Positions 1 through 7,146 of a DNA stretch of 14,444 nt are shown in pieces. The notes under the pieces are model-generated. The model had not been told where the DNA came from and ran no database searches. It saw nothing but the letters and a program-made list of their open reading frames with translations. Made by a program: the position numbers and the translations under genes. The DNA is taken from positions 1 through 14,444 of the forward strand of contig CAMPKM010000028.1 in assembly GCA_946887155.1 (NCBI GenBank), written 5' to 3'. The stretch is from an uncultured Gemmatimonadota bacterium (GTDB taxonomy: Bacteria; Gemmatimonadota; Gemmatimonadetes; Gemmatimonadales; Gemmatimonadaceae). Within the stretch, counting starts at the first letter, position 1; each line of letters starts with the position of its first letter.

Positions 1-99
1 GTGAAGACGTTCGTGAAGACGTTCGTGAAGACGTTCGTGAAGACGTTCGTGAAGAGGGGCGTGAAGAGGGCGTGAGGGACGACGTGAGAATGCGTGAAA
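1..99 (+). repeat. Tandem array 1 of a 12-nt GTGAAGA-core repeat (left, forward orientation)
   Basis: Copies of GTGAA/GTGAG start at 1, 13, 25, 37, 49, 61, 72, 84 and 94. The first four units are identical (GTGAAGACGTTC), and the units become degenerate to the right, towards the gene that follows. The array is cut by the left window edge, so its full length is unknown. Because the unit is 12 nt (a multiple of three), it reads as a Val-Lys-Thr-Phe repeat in frame 1 until a TGA at 73-75. This could be the tail of an upstream protein, but is more likely incidental. The same core recurs in opposite orientation at 510-675 and in the same orientation at 693-824. Confidence 0.9.
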
Positions 100-159
100 T
101 TGATCGGAGGTGCGCAATTTTGGTGACGAGATTGCGGAGAACAGGCCCAAGTTGTGCGC

Positions 160-489
160 ATGGCTCCGTTTCGCGTTCTCGAAGTCGCTCGCGCGGTAGC
201 GGATGGAACCAACACGCTACTCGGTAACCGCCGGCTTCGATTGATCCACCGGGGCCAGTTGCGGGCCGCGGCGCAATCGATTCCAGCGAACATTCGCGAG
301 GGCATGGGTCGAAAGCCCGGACCACATCGCAACCTGGCCTATAGCGTCGCGCGCGGATCAGCCGAAGAAGCAGATGAACATCTCCGAGCGAACTTTGCGG
401 AGGGTCGGCTTCCTCCTGCGACGTTCTGGCGTATTCATAATCGCATCGCTCTCGTCGTGAAAATGTTGACCACCCTCATCGATGCCTAG
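160..489 (+). CDS. Four-helix-bundle protein (23S rRNA intervening-sequence / S23 family)
   Basis: The protein is about 109 residues, the normal full length for the TIGR02436-type four-helix-bundle family. The family signature is visible in the middle: SIPANIREGMGR, followed by a helix with an ARGSAEEADEHL pattern that matches the usual 'ARGSLxELExxL' block. The C-terminal helix is hydrophobic and intact. Family members include proteins encoded inside 23S rRNA intervening sequences and relatives of the Avd protein of diversity-generating retroelements; most stand-alone copies have no known function. The start is ATG 160 or GTG 154, and an in-frame TGA at 124-126 limits further extension. A purine-rich GCGGAGA lies at 134-140, rather far upstream. 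The gene lies between oppositely oriented 12-nt repeat arrays, and no reverse transcriptase or rRNA is present. Family assignment is firm, role unknown. Confidence 0.82.
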   Translation: MAPFRVLEVARAVADGTNTLLGNRRLRLIHRGQLRAAAQSIPANIREGMGRKPGPHRNLAYSVARGSAEEADEHLRANFAEGRLPPATFWRIHNRIALVVKMLTTLIDA

Positions 490-509
490 ATGAATCTTCC
501 TCGGCATGA

Positions 510-675
510 TCACGTTCTACGTCATGCCTTTCCTCACGCTGTCTCACGTTGCTTTTCACGCTACTTTTCACGCTACTCTTCACGCTACTCTTCACGCTAC
601 TTTTCCGGCCTTTCGTCACGTTTGTCTTCACGACCTTTTCTTCCTTCTTCACGTTTCTTCACGTCCGTCTTCATA
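510..675 (-). repeat. Tandem array 2 of the 12-nt repeat, reverse orientation
   Basis: The complement of the core, TCACG, occurs at 510, 534, 544, 556, 568, 580, 592, 616, 628, 650 and 660. Degenerate units fall at 522, 604 and 671, giving a clear 12-nt period. The best-conserved stretch (554-603) has units ending in CACGCTAC. On the minus strand the units read GTGAARAGTAGC. The array begins 20 nt after the stop of the four-helix-bundle gene, is inverted relative to array 1 before that gene, and faces array 3 across a centre near 676-692. Reading frames through it, such as the Ser-Arg-Tyr-rich one at 490-681, are low-complexity by-products of the period. Confidence 0.9.
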
Positions 676-692
676 CGATAAGGACGACGTGG

Positions 693-824
693 AGGACAGC
701 GTGAAGATGACGGGAAGGACAGCGTGAAGATGACGTGAAAGAGAACGTGAATGATGGCGTGAAAGACAGCGTGAATGATGACGTGAAAAGCGGCGTGAGA
801 GACGCGTGAAAAAACAGCGTGAAT
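693..824 (+). repeat. Tandem array 3 of the 12-nt repeat, forward orientation
   Basis: GTGAA/GTGAG cores lie at 701, 724, 735, 747, 759, 771, 783, 795, 806 and 819, with a degenerate unit near 713. A 20-nt block is duplicated exactly at 693-712 and 716-735 (period 23), and alternating GTGAATGATG and GTGAAAGACAGC units at 747-782 suggest growth by two-unit duplication. The array is complementary in its core to array 2 and ends about 36 nt before the next gene's start codon, so that gene's promoter must lie in or very near the array if it is not read from upstream. Confidence 0.88.
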
Positions 825-859
825 GGACGACCGTGATCAGGTAGGAACTGCGAGGGAGT

Positions 860-1291
860 GTGGCTATTCAACGGATGGATAATGTCGGCATCGTGGTGGA
901 GGATCTCGATTCCACGGTCAAATTCTTCACTGAACTGGGTCTCCGGCTGGAAGGGCGGACCTTTGTCGAAGGTGATTGGGCCGGGCGTATCACCGGACTC
1001 GGTACCCAACGCGTCGAAATCGCCATGATGGTTACTCCCGACGGTCATAGCCGGCTCGAGTTGTCACGATTCCTGGAACCACCCGTCGTGGCCGATCATC
1101 GGAACGCACCGGTAAACGCTCTCGGTTACCTGCGCGTCATGTTCGCCGTAACGAACCTCGACGACACGCTCGTCCGACTCGGCAAGCGCGCGCAGCTCGT
1201 CGGTGAAGTGGTCCAGTATGAAGACGTTTACAGGCTCTGTTACGTCCGGGGACCGGAAGGCATTCTCCTCGGGCTTGCCGAACAGCTGTGA
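860..1291 (+). CDS. VOC (glyoxalase/bleomycin-resistance-like) fold protein
   Basis: This 143-residue protein has the two beta-alpha-beta-beta-beta modules of the vicinal oxygen chelate superfamily. The first begins at MDNVGIVVEDLDSTVKFF (residues 6-23) and includes RLELSRF near 75. The second starts near GYLRVMFAVTNLDDT (about 89-103) and ends at YVRGPEGILLGLAEQL. The ending and the EVVQYEDVYRLCYVRGPEGI block are typical of small stand-alone VOC proteins. The first metal-ligand position, usually His in 'DHVGI', is Asn here, so metal binding and substrate cannot be predicted. A GTG start at 860 preserves the usual MAIQRMDN start of such proteins; GAGGGA at 852-857 is the likely ribosome binding site but is close. 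ATG 875 is the alternative. It follows repeat array 3 almost directly. Confidence 0.85.
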   Translation: MAIQRMDNVGIVVEDLDSTVKFFTELGLRLEGRTFVEGDWAGRITGLGTQRVEIAMMVTPDGHSRLELSRFLEPPVVADHRNAPVNALGYLRVMFAVTNLDDTLVRLGKRAQLVGEVVQYEDVYRLCYVRGPEGILLGLAEQL

Positions 1292-1343
1292 CAACAGACT
1301 TCTCGAGCGAATCCTGTAAACGGATGAGCTGGAGAGCCAATTC

Positions 1344-1925
1344 ATGCTGAATCTTTGCCGGACCTCGATTGTGCTCGTTATGCTCGGTTGTTCCGGCGCG
1401 GGTATCCCCGATTCGCGGTCGGCAACGCCGGGCGCTTCCGCGGACTCGGCTACGCTGGCGACCGTTCCCGAACCCCCATTCGACTCGGCGAGCCTGGCTG
1501 GCCTGACGTGCCTCACGCTGATGGATGCCGTGTTTCTCGCACCGTTGACTCGAGCGGAACTCCTCCAGGCGTATGGTGCCCCTGACAGCGTGCACGCCTC
1601 GACTGAACCCAATCGGCACGTTCCAGGCGTGCTAGACTCGCTCGTTCAGGTCCACTATCACGGCCTTTCTGCCGAGTTTCGAATACCTGGTGGAGGATCG
1701 GACCTGATTACCCGGATGGATGCCACGGACAATCGCTATCTCCGTTACCCGAGCATCGGAATCGGCGCACGCCGCGATCGCCTGATCCAGGTCGTGAGCG
1801 ATACGTCCCTCGTCACCGACGACCGTGTCGAGTACGATTGCAACATGGGGGCAAACGAACCAGTGACATTCTGGCTCGTCGGCGGACAGGTTCGGCGCGT
1901 GTCCAAGACCTATTACGTCGACTGA
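1344..1925 (+). CDS. Unrecognised lipoprotein, possible BamE/SmpA-like fold
   Basis: This 193-residue protein starts at ATG 1344 with GGAGAG at 1331-1336 as ribosome binding site. Residues 1-16 form a short lipoprotein leader ending in LVMLGC, with Cys16 the probable lipidated residue (the -3/-2 positions are not ideal). Residues 17-50 are Ser/Ala/Pro-rich linker. The folded part has LTRAELLQAYGAPDSV (68-83), then beta-rich sequence, then a second helix-like IGARRDRLIQVVSD (140-153). The 'helix + GxPdsv + strands' layout resembles BamE/SmpA-type small lipoproteins, but this is pattern resemblance only. Cys56 and Cys166 could form a disulfide in the periplasm. It lies 52 nt after the VOC gene on the same strand and may be cotranscribed with it. 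Function unknown. Confidence 0.72.
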   Translation: MLNLCRTSIVLVMLGCSGAGIPDSRSATPGASADSATLATVPEPPFDSASLAGLTCLTLMDAVFLAPLTRAELLQAYGAPDSVHASTEPNRHVPGVLDSLVQVHYHGLSAEFRIPGGGSDLITRMDATDNRYLRYPSIGIGARRDRLIQVVSDTSLVTDDRVEYDCNMGANEPVTFWLVGGQVRRVSKTYYVD

Positions 1926-2112
1926 TCAGGCTCGTCTCGACGGGCCGTACGTCCTCGTTGGATGGTCGGCTGGAGGCGCCTTCGCTCGGACATTCGCCGA
2001 GCAGTTATCCAGCACTGCGGCGCGCCTCTCGGCCGTCCTCGCTGATTGATACTGCAAGGGCCAGAGCCGTTGAACCAACGCAACGACCCTGGCCCTCGAT
2101 GAACGCATACGG
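1926..2112. other. Intergenic space between convergent genes
   Basis: These 187 bases separate the plus-strand lipoprotein (ending 1925) from the minus-strand repeat lipoprotein (ending 2113). Apart from the hairpin at 2057-2096, no gene, start-site signal or repeat was seen. Confidence 0.6.
2057..2096. terminator. Hairpin between convergent genes, likely bidirectional terminator
   Basis: AGGGCCAG (2057-2064) pairs exactly with CTGGCCCT (2089-2096). Just inside, GCCGTTG (2066-2072) pairs with CAACGAC (2081-2087) with one mismatch. The stem is GC-rich and lacks a U-tract on either strand. Its position between two converging stop codons supports a terminator role in both directions. Confidence 0.6.
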
Positions 2113-4146
2113 CTATCGACCTGGCTCGGTGAGCGTAATCGGGACGACGAAGGTGTGCAGCGAACCGGTTCCTTGCCACAACTCGATACGCAGGAGCGCC
2201 AGTCCGGGCACAAGCGCTCCCACACCGGGATCCTGATTCACGGCGTGCGCACTGGCTGACACGACGCAATTGCCAGCCGGCATCAGACCATTGGTTATCG
2301 TGCAGTCGAGAACCTTTCCACTAGCCGGCATCGACGACGTACCCTGGTCGATATATGCCTGAATACCCACACCCGTCAACGGCACGCTCGTTGGATTGAG
2401 GAGCGTGGCGGTGTAGTTGACGGACGCGCCGCCGATCTCGAACAAAATGGTCTCGGGCGCGATGTTCAGAATTATCGGCCTGGTCGCGACCAGATTGATC
2501 GGAATCGACTTCGTATCGAGAACCGTCGTGGTCACTCCGTCGTAATGCAGGAGCTCCATGACGTATGTCGCGCTTCCCGGTAGAAGTGTTCCGGTGCCTC
2601 CGCTACTGTTGCTCGCCACCATGTCAATCGGTTGCACGCACTCGCCTTCCGGCAACGTTCCTGACGCGGGGCCGCATGTCACTTCTCGACCGCTTGCTCC
2701 CTTATCAGCGGAGCCTTGGCGGATATAGCCCTGCACAATGACCAACGTGAGGTTCCCCGCTCCGGGGTTGTAGATCGTAGCCGACCCGAGGACGCCTCCC
2801 TCGAGCGGGACGTCGGTCGAAGCAAACGTCATGCTCTCGATCCGAATTCCAGCAGGAATGAGAGTCACGTTGACGGTTTGCTGGCCATACACGAACGGCT
2901 GTCCCGCGACCTGCGTGTACAAATCGAACACGACGCGCGCTGGCCCCAGCTGAAGTGCACCGGCAGATGGATCCGGTGCAAAGGCGAACGCGCCCTGAAC
3001 GAAGCAGGAAGTAGAACCGGTCGTGGGGAGCACACCGGGGCCCGCACCGCAATCGATGATCCGTCCTGACAGTCCATGCACGACAGTGCCTGCGCCTTGG
3101 TCTTGCTCCAGTCGGCCGATCAAGTTCAAACCCGAGACAGGAGCGCCCGCGTTCTGCAGTTCCGCAGTGTAGTCAACGCTGTAGCCATCGATCACGATCT
3201 TCGTTACTCCCAGCGTGAGATCCACGAACGTCGGTACGTCGGTGGAAACGAGCGTGATGGCGATGGTCTCGGTGTCAAACCTCGTCTCGACGCCACTACC
3301 GGCCTGGGTCAACTGCAGCTCGAAGGTCGCTGGACCGGCCACCAGCGTCCCGCCGCCTCCGTTGCTGTTGGATGCGCCTGTTCCAAATGTGATGGTGCAC
3401 ATGCCCGGCGGGAAAACGCCAATCCCACCACCGCAGCTCACCATCGTTCCGCCCGCGGCTCGCCTCGTTTCGCCCTGCACGATTTCACCCTGCAGGAGCA
3501 CGTTCTGGAGGCTGTTGGCCGGATTCTGTATGGTCGCCGTGTAACTGGTCCCTGGGCCGTCGATGGTAAGTGTCGTCGACACCAGAGTCAGCGAGGTGAT
3601 GCTCGGCGTCCCGGCCAGATTCACAGCGACATTCTTGCTGGCGAGCTCTGTCACGGTCGTGTTGATCGTCTGCACGACGCGCAGAACAAGCGTCGCCGAC
3701 CCCGGGACGAGCGGTCCATTGCCTGAACTCGAGTTCGACGCCGCGGCGCTCACCGCAACGTCGCAATTGCCTGACGGAAGTTTGCTCACATCGCCGGGAG
3801 CATCCGCGCAGACAAGCGGTGTGTTCGCGGCTTCAACGCTCGCGCCCCCCTGCACGATCATCATCTGGATCGACACACCAGACGGTATGGCAACGCCGGA
3901 GTTGCTGATGCTCGCCTTTCCGGTCACCGCGGGGCCGTCGATTCGCAGCGTGTTGGTGGTGAGCTGGAATGTCTTCACCTTCACCCGCATGTTGCCACCA
4001 GCCGCCAATGACGCGGCTTCCGGAGTCAGAATCCTGGTGGGCCCGGTTGACTCGCTACACGCAACGGCAGCCGTCAGTAGCCCGGCCGTAAGCAACAAGG
4101 TGGTCGTTCTCGCGCGCCCTGGACGTGCGCGACGGGTGTGAAACAT
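2113..4146 (-). CDS. Lipoprotein with five ~110-125-residue beta-sandwich-like repeats
   Basis: The protein is 677 residues, starting at the ATG complementary to 4144-4146 with GGAGGG (complement of 4151-4156) as ribosome binding site. Residues 1-30 are a basic-then-hydrophobic leader ending LLTAAVAC, so Cys30 is the likely lipid anchor. The rest is five diverged repeats starting near residues 54, 183, 304, 433 and 553. Each repeat runs: a strand with 'LxIDG', 'YTATxxNP', 'QGxIxQG', a Cys, 'GxxPxGxC', 'ASNSxGGxGTLxPG', and a closing strand ending 'ITLV'. The two conserved Cys per repeat suggest one disulfide each. The layout resembles CARDB/Ig-like surface repeats, but no enzyme motif is present. 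It lies 78 nt downstream of the kinase gene on the same strand with no obvious terminator between them, so it is probably cotranscribed. A surface-exposed structural or adhesive role is inference. Confidence 0.78.
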   Translation of the reverse strand: MFHTRRARPGRARTTTLLLTAGLLTAAVACSESTGPTRILTPEAASLAAGGNMRVKVKTFQLTTNTLRIDGPAVTGKASISNSGVAIPSGVSIQMMIVQGGASVEAANTPLVCADAPGDVSKLPSGNCDVAVSAAASNSSSGNGPLVPGSATLVLRVVQTINTTVTELASKNVAVNLAGTPSITSLTLVSTTLTIDGPGTSYTATIQNPANSLQNVLLQGEIVQGETRRAAGGTMVSCGGGIGVFPPGMCTITFGTGASNSNGGGGTLVAGPATFELQLTQAGSGVETRFDTETIAITLVSTDVPTFVDLTLGVTKIVIDGYSVDYTAELQNAGAPVSGLNLIGRLEQDQGAGTVVHGLSGRIIDCGAGPGVLPTTGSTSCFVQGAFAFAPDPSAGALQLGPARVVFDLYTQVAGQPFVYGQQTVNVTLIPAGIRIESMTFASTDVPLEGGVLGSATIYNPGAGNLTLVIVQGYIRQGSADKGASGREVTCGPASGTLPEGECVQPIDMVASNSSGGTGTLLPGSATYVMELLHYDGVTTTVLDTKSIPINLVATRPIILNIAPETILFEIGGASVNYTATLLNPTSVPLTGVGIQAYIDQGTSSMPASGKVLDCTITNGLMPAGNCVVSASAHAVNQDPGVGALVPGLALLRIELWQGTGSLHTFVVPITLTEPGR

Positions 4147-4224
4147 GGCGCCCTCCGAAGTGAGTCTGTCGATTTCCTCACTCCTGGTCGCGGAATTCGG
4201 CGTGGAATCAGGCCATCCGCACCG

Positions 4225-7098
4225 TCAGGGCGCCCGCCCAAGCCGGCGCAGTTCCCGCTCCAACTCGGCGCTGAGCACGGGTTGCGCCCGACGCTGTGGT
4301 TCCAGGATTGCGCGGGCCGTGTCGAGCGAAGTCCTGGCCTCGCTCATCCGTCCCATTGCCAGGTAGGCCTCCCCGAGGCCCAAATGCGCCTCCGCCGTCC
4401 GGGGATTCGTCGCCCCGAACTTGGCGGCGCTGGACGCGAGCGCGGTCTGGAGCACCAGCAGAGCCTCGTCCTGTCTGCCGAGCCTGACGAGACCGCGGCC
4501 AAGTCCGATGGATGCGCCAACCTTGAACGGGTCGGTGTCCGGATTGTCAGCCTGCAGATGCGTCAGCGTTTCCCGGAACACGTCGGCTGCCTCCCCGAAC
4601 TTTCCGTCTTCTCTGAGGGCCCGTCCAAGCTGGACCTTCACCGCCAGTGTGTTGCGATGCCCCTCGCCGGCTTTGCGAGTCATGTCGAGGACGCGGCGGA
4701 AGATCCGGGTGGCGCTGTCCGGTTTTCCCTGCATGCGAAGGAGGGTCGCCAGCTCGTTCAGGTCGTAGGCGACATAGGAGTGCTCGGGGCCAAAGGTTGC
4801 TTCGTCGATCGCCAACGCCTGACGGAGCAATGTCTCGGCCTCGGCAAAGTCACCCCGCTCGCGGACGATGACCGCGAGGTTGCCAAGGTTCGTGCTGACT
4901 TCCGGGTTCTTTTCGCCGAGCCGCCGACGGTTGATGGCAAGGGCCTCGCGGAGCAATGCCTCCGCTTCAGTCGAGCGTGAAGCCGCCTTGTGCAGCAGAT
5001 CGGCGAGCCCGTTCAGGGTCGCGGCGACCGAAGGATGGTCCTCTCCCAGCGTGCGCCGTTGGACGTCGAGCGTCCGCCGGTAGAGGCTTTCCGCCACTGC
5101 GATGCGGCCGAGTCGCCGTTCGGTGAGGGCAAGCATGAACATCGACTTCGCAACCAGAGGATGGTCTTTTCCGACCTGGCGCTCACGTATTGCCAGCGCA
5201 GCCTGGTAGAGGGGCGCCGCCGCCTCATTGTCGCCCCGGTTGGCCAGCACTTCCGCCAGCATTTGCTGACTCATCGAGGTAGCGAGCGCGCTATCGCCGT
5301 GCAGGGCGCGACGGATTGAAAGGGCTTCGCGTATGAGCGCTTCGGCGGACTCGAAATCATTCCGTTCCCGGCGCACCTCCGACAGGTGTTCGAGCGTAGC
5401 CGCAGTCGCGGAATCCGGGCTGCCGGAACTGCTTCGATACCGGTCGAGGGCCATTTCGAGCAGCGAGTCGGCTTCCGCGATCCTGCCCTGACGATCTCGC
5501 AGCAGGCCGAGTCCGTCGAGAATGGCGGCCCCCGCGACGTTGCGGTCACCGCTCAAGGCGCGCTGCTCCGATAGGGCCAGCTCCAGCTGGCGACTCGCCT
5601 GATCGTACAGGCCGAGATTTGCGTACACGCGACCGAGTGCCGTTCGAAGGCGCGAACGAACCTGGTGCTCTGTGGCGAGCGCTGTATCCAATCGCGCGGT
5701 GCCACGATCGAGCAGCTCACGGGCGGAGCGCCCCGCCGCACTCGTGTCCGTCGGAAGAAACGGGTCCGCCGTGCCGAACACCGCCAGGAGGTACTGCTCC
5801 ACCGATCGTGCTGTCCGGCTCTCGGCCTCGGCCAGGCTGCGAAGGCGGTGCTCACGCATCATCACGATGGCGATGGCCAGTGCGGCCACGGCGGCGAGTG
5901 CCACACCGCCGCGGTGCCGGCGGACAAATTTCCTCGCCCGGTAGGCCGGTGAATCCGGACGCGCCTGGATAGTCTCGTGATGGAGGGAACGCCGAACGTC
6001 CTCGGCGAACGCGCTCACCGTGGAGTAACGCTCAGCGGGATCCTTCTTCATTGCCTTGGCGACGATCGTATCCAGGTCGCCGCGGAGCCGGCGCTGCAGC
6101 CGTTCGGCTGTCGTGGCCCGGTTCCGGGCCCGGTCAGCGGCGCTGTGGGCGCCTAACGTCATCGACGGAGGCGGAGGATCGGTGGTGCAGACGATTCGTT
6201 CGATTTCAGCCGGTGTTCGGTGGCTCACGTCATACGGACGCTGGCCGGTCAGCAGCTCATACAGCAGGACGCCGAGCGCGTAGATGTCGGTCGCCGTGGT
6301 GACGGGCTGGCCTCGCACCTGTTCCGGAGCCGCGTACTGCGGGGTCATGCCGATCCCGGTCTGCGTCGCCTCCGTGTCTTCGGTGCTCAGCAGTTTGGCG
6401 ACGCCGAAGTCGAGCAGTTTCAGCTCGCCGGCCGCGGTGACCATGATGTTCGACGGCTTCAGGTCGCGATGAACGACGAGTTGGGTGTGCGCGTACTGCA
6501 CGGCTTCACATGTCGCTTCGAACAGTCGCAGGCGAGCGTCGATCGGCAGGGACCGATCATCGCACCAGCGGTCGAGGCGCTCGCCCTCGACATATTCCAT
6601 CGCGAACCATGGCGTGCCATCGTCAGCGACACCGCCATCGAGTAGTCTCGCGATGTGCCGATGCTCGAGGCGCGCCAGGATCCGGCGCTCCTCACGAAAG
6701 CGCCTGACGAGAGAGGCGTCGGCGCCGAGTCCACGGACGACCTTGAGCGCCACACGTTGCTCGAACTGGGCGTCGTCCCGTTCGGCGAGGTAGACCGCTC
6801 CCATGCCGCCGCGCCCGATTTCCTGGACGACCCGAAACGGGCCGACGCGCGGAGGCGCAACCGGAATCGCTGCGTCCCAGGCCTCGCGCAGTTGCGATGC
6901 ATCGCCATGCGCGGCCCGTCCCAGGAAGTCCTCGGACCTTCTGTGCGCGGCGAGCAGCTCGCGCACTTCGTCGCGGAGCTCGTGATCGTCTCCTGCGGCG
7001 CGGGCCACGAAAGCGTCCTGTTCGTCCTCGGGGAGGTCCAGCGCCGCATCGAACAGCGCGTCCGCTTGTCGAAACCGATCGGGGGTTTGTTCGATCAT
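4225..7098 (-). CDS. Transmembrane Ser/Thr protein kinase with C-terminal TPR repeats
   Basis: The protein is 957 residues. An acidic helical N-terminal segment (1-85) precedes a complete Hanks-type kinase domain (about 87-375): glycine loop GRGGMG 95-100, ATP-binding Lys119, catalytic HRDLKPSN 210-217, DFG 230-232, APE 258-260 region and the DIYALGVLLYELLTG helix. All key catalytic residues are present. One membrane segment follows (about 398-413, GGVALAAVAALAIAIVMM), then roughly 500 residues of tetratricopeptide repeats (about 440-950) with recurring 'A..L...AL......G..HP.VA' units of the 42-residue type. The kinase should face the cytoplasm with the TPR tail outside the membrane. The gene lies 48 nt after the ECF sigma gene on the same strand, a recurrent pairing in which the kinase is thought to act on the sigma factor. 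The ribosome binding site is weak. Confidence 0.93.
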   Translation of the reverse strand: MIEQTPDRFRQADALFDAALDLPEDEQDAFVARAAGDDHELRDEVRELLAAHRRSEDFLGRAAHGDASQLREAWDAAIPVAPPRVGPFRVVQEIGRGGMGAVYLAERDDAQFEQRVALKVVRGLGADASLVRRFREERRILARLEHRHIARLLDGGVADDGTPWFAMEYVEGERLDRWCDDRSLPIDARLRLFEATCEAVQYAHTQLVVHRDLKPSNIMVTAAGELKLLDFGVAKLLSTEDTEATQTGIGMTPQYAAPEQVRGQPVTTATDIYALGVLLYELLTGQRPYDVSHRTPAEIERIVCTTDPPPPSMTLGAHSAADRARNRATTAERLQRRLRGDLDTIVAKAMKKDPAERYSTVSAFAEDVRRSLHHETIQARPDSPAYRARKFVRRHRGGVALAAVAALAIAIVMMREHRLRSLAEAESRTARSVEQYLLAVFGTADPFLPTDTSAAGRSARELLDRGTARLDTALATEHQVRSRLRTALGRVYANLGLYDQASRQLELALSEQRALSGDRNVAGAAILDGLGLLRDRQGRIAEADSLLEMALDRYRSSSGSPDSATAATLEHLSEVRRERNDFESAEALIREALSIRRALHGDSALATSMSQQMLAEVLANRGDNEAAAPLYQAALAIRERQVGKDHPLVAKSMFMLALTERRLGRIAVAESLYRRTLDVQRRTLGEDHPSVAATLNGLADLLHKAASRSTEAEALLREALAINRRRLGEKNPEVSTNLGNLAVIVRERGDFAEAETLLRQALAIDEATFGPEHSYVAYDLNELATLLRMQGKPDSATRIFRRVLDMTRKAGEGHRNTLAVKVQLGRALREDGKFGEAADVFRETLTHLQADNPDTDPFKVGASIGLGRGLVRLGRQDEALLVLQTALASSAAKFGATNPRTAEAHLGLGEAYLAMGRMSEARTSLDTARAILEPQRRAQPVLSAELERELRRLGRAP

Positions 7099-7146
7099 GT
7101 CATTGTCCCGCGAGTTCCGCAGTCGATGGGCCGCATCGGCGACTCG

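Larger units (their letters stand above)
510..824. repeat. Large imperfect inverted repeat formed by arrays 2 and 3
   Basis: Arrays 2 and 3 carry the same 12-nt period in opposite orientation around a short centre (about 676-692). Each period offers seven to eight pairing positions (CGTGAARA against TYTTCACG) separated by mismatched spacers, so RNA across the region could form a long bulged hairpin. Because of the regular period, pairing can slip by whole units. This is read from the sequence; no folding energy was computed. Confidence 0.7.

Noticed and set aside
160..489. Accessory protein of a diversity-generating retroelement
   Set aside because: The fold family is shared with Avd, but no reverse transcriptase, template repeat or variable repeat is present in the window.
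490..727. Ser/Arg/Tyr-rich or Phe/His/Ala-rich small proteins
   Set aside because: They are translations of the 12-nt repeat, which keeps any frame open. No ribosome binding site or family pattern is seen.
1..824. CRISPR array or plasmid iterons
   Set aside because: The unit is only 12 nt, contiguous and without unique spacers, and occurs in both orientations. No cas gene, replication initiator or DnaA-box cluster is nearby.
671..1048. Antisense gene over array 3 and the VOC gene start
   Set aside because: Its C-terminal half is a Phe/Ser/Thr low-complexity translation of the array and the rest mirrors the VOC gene.
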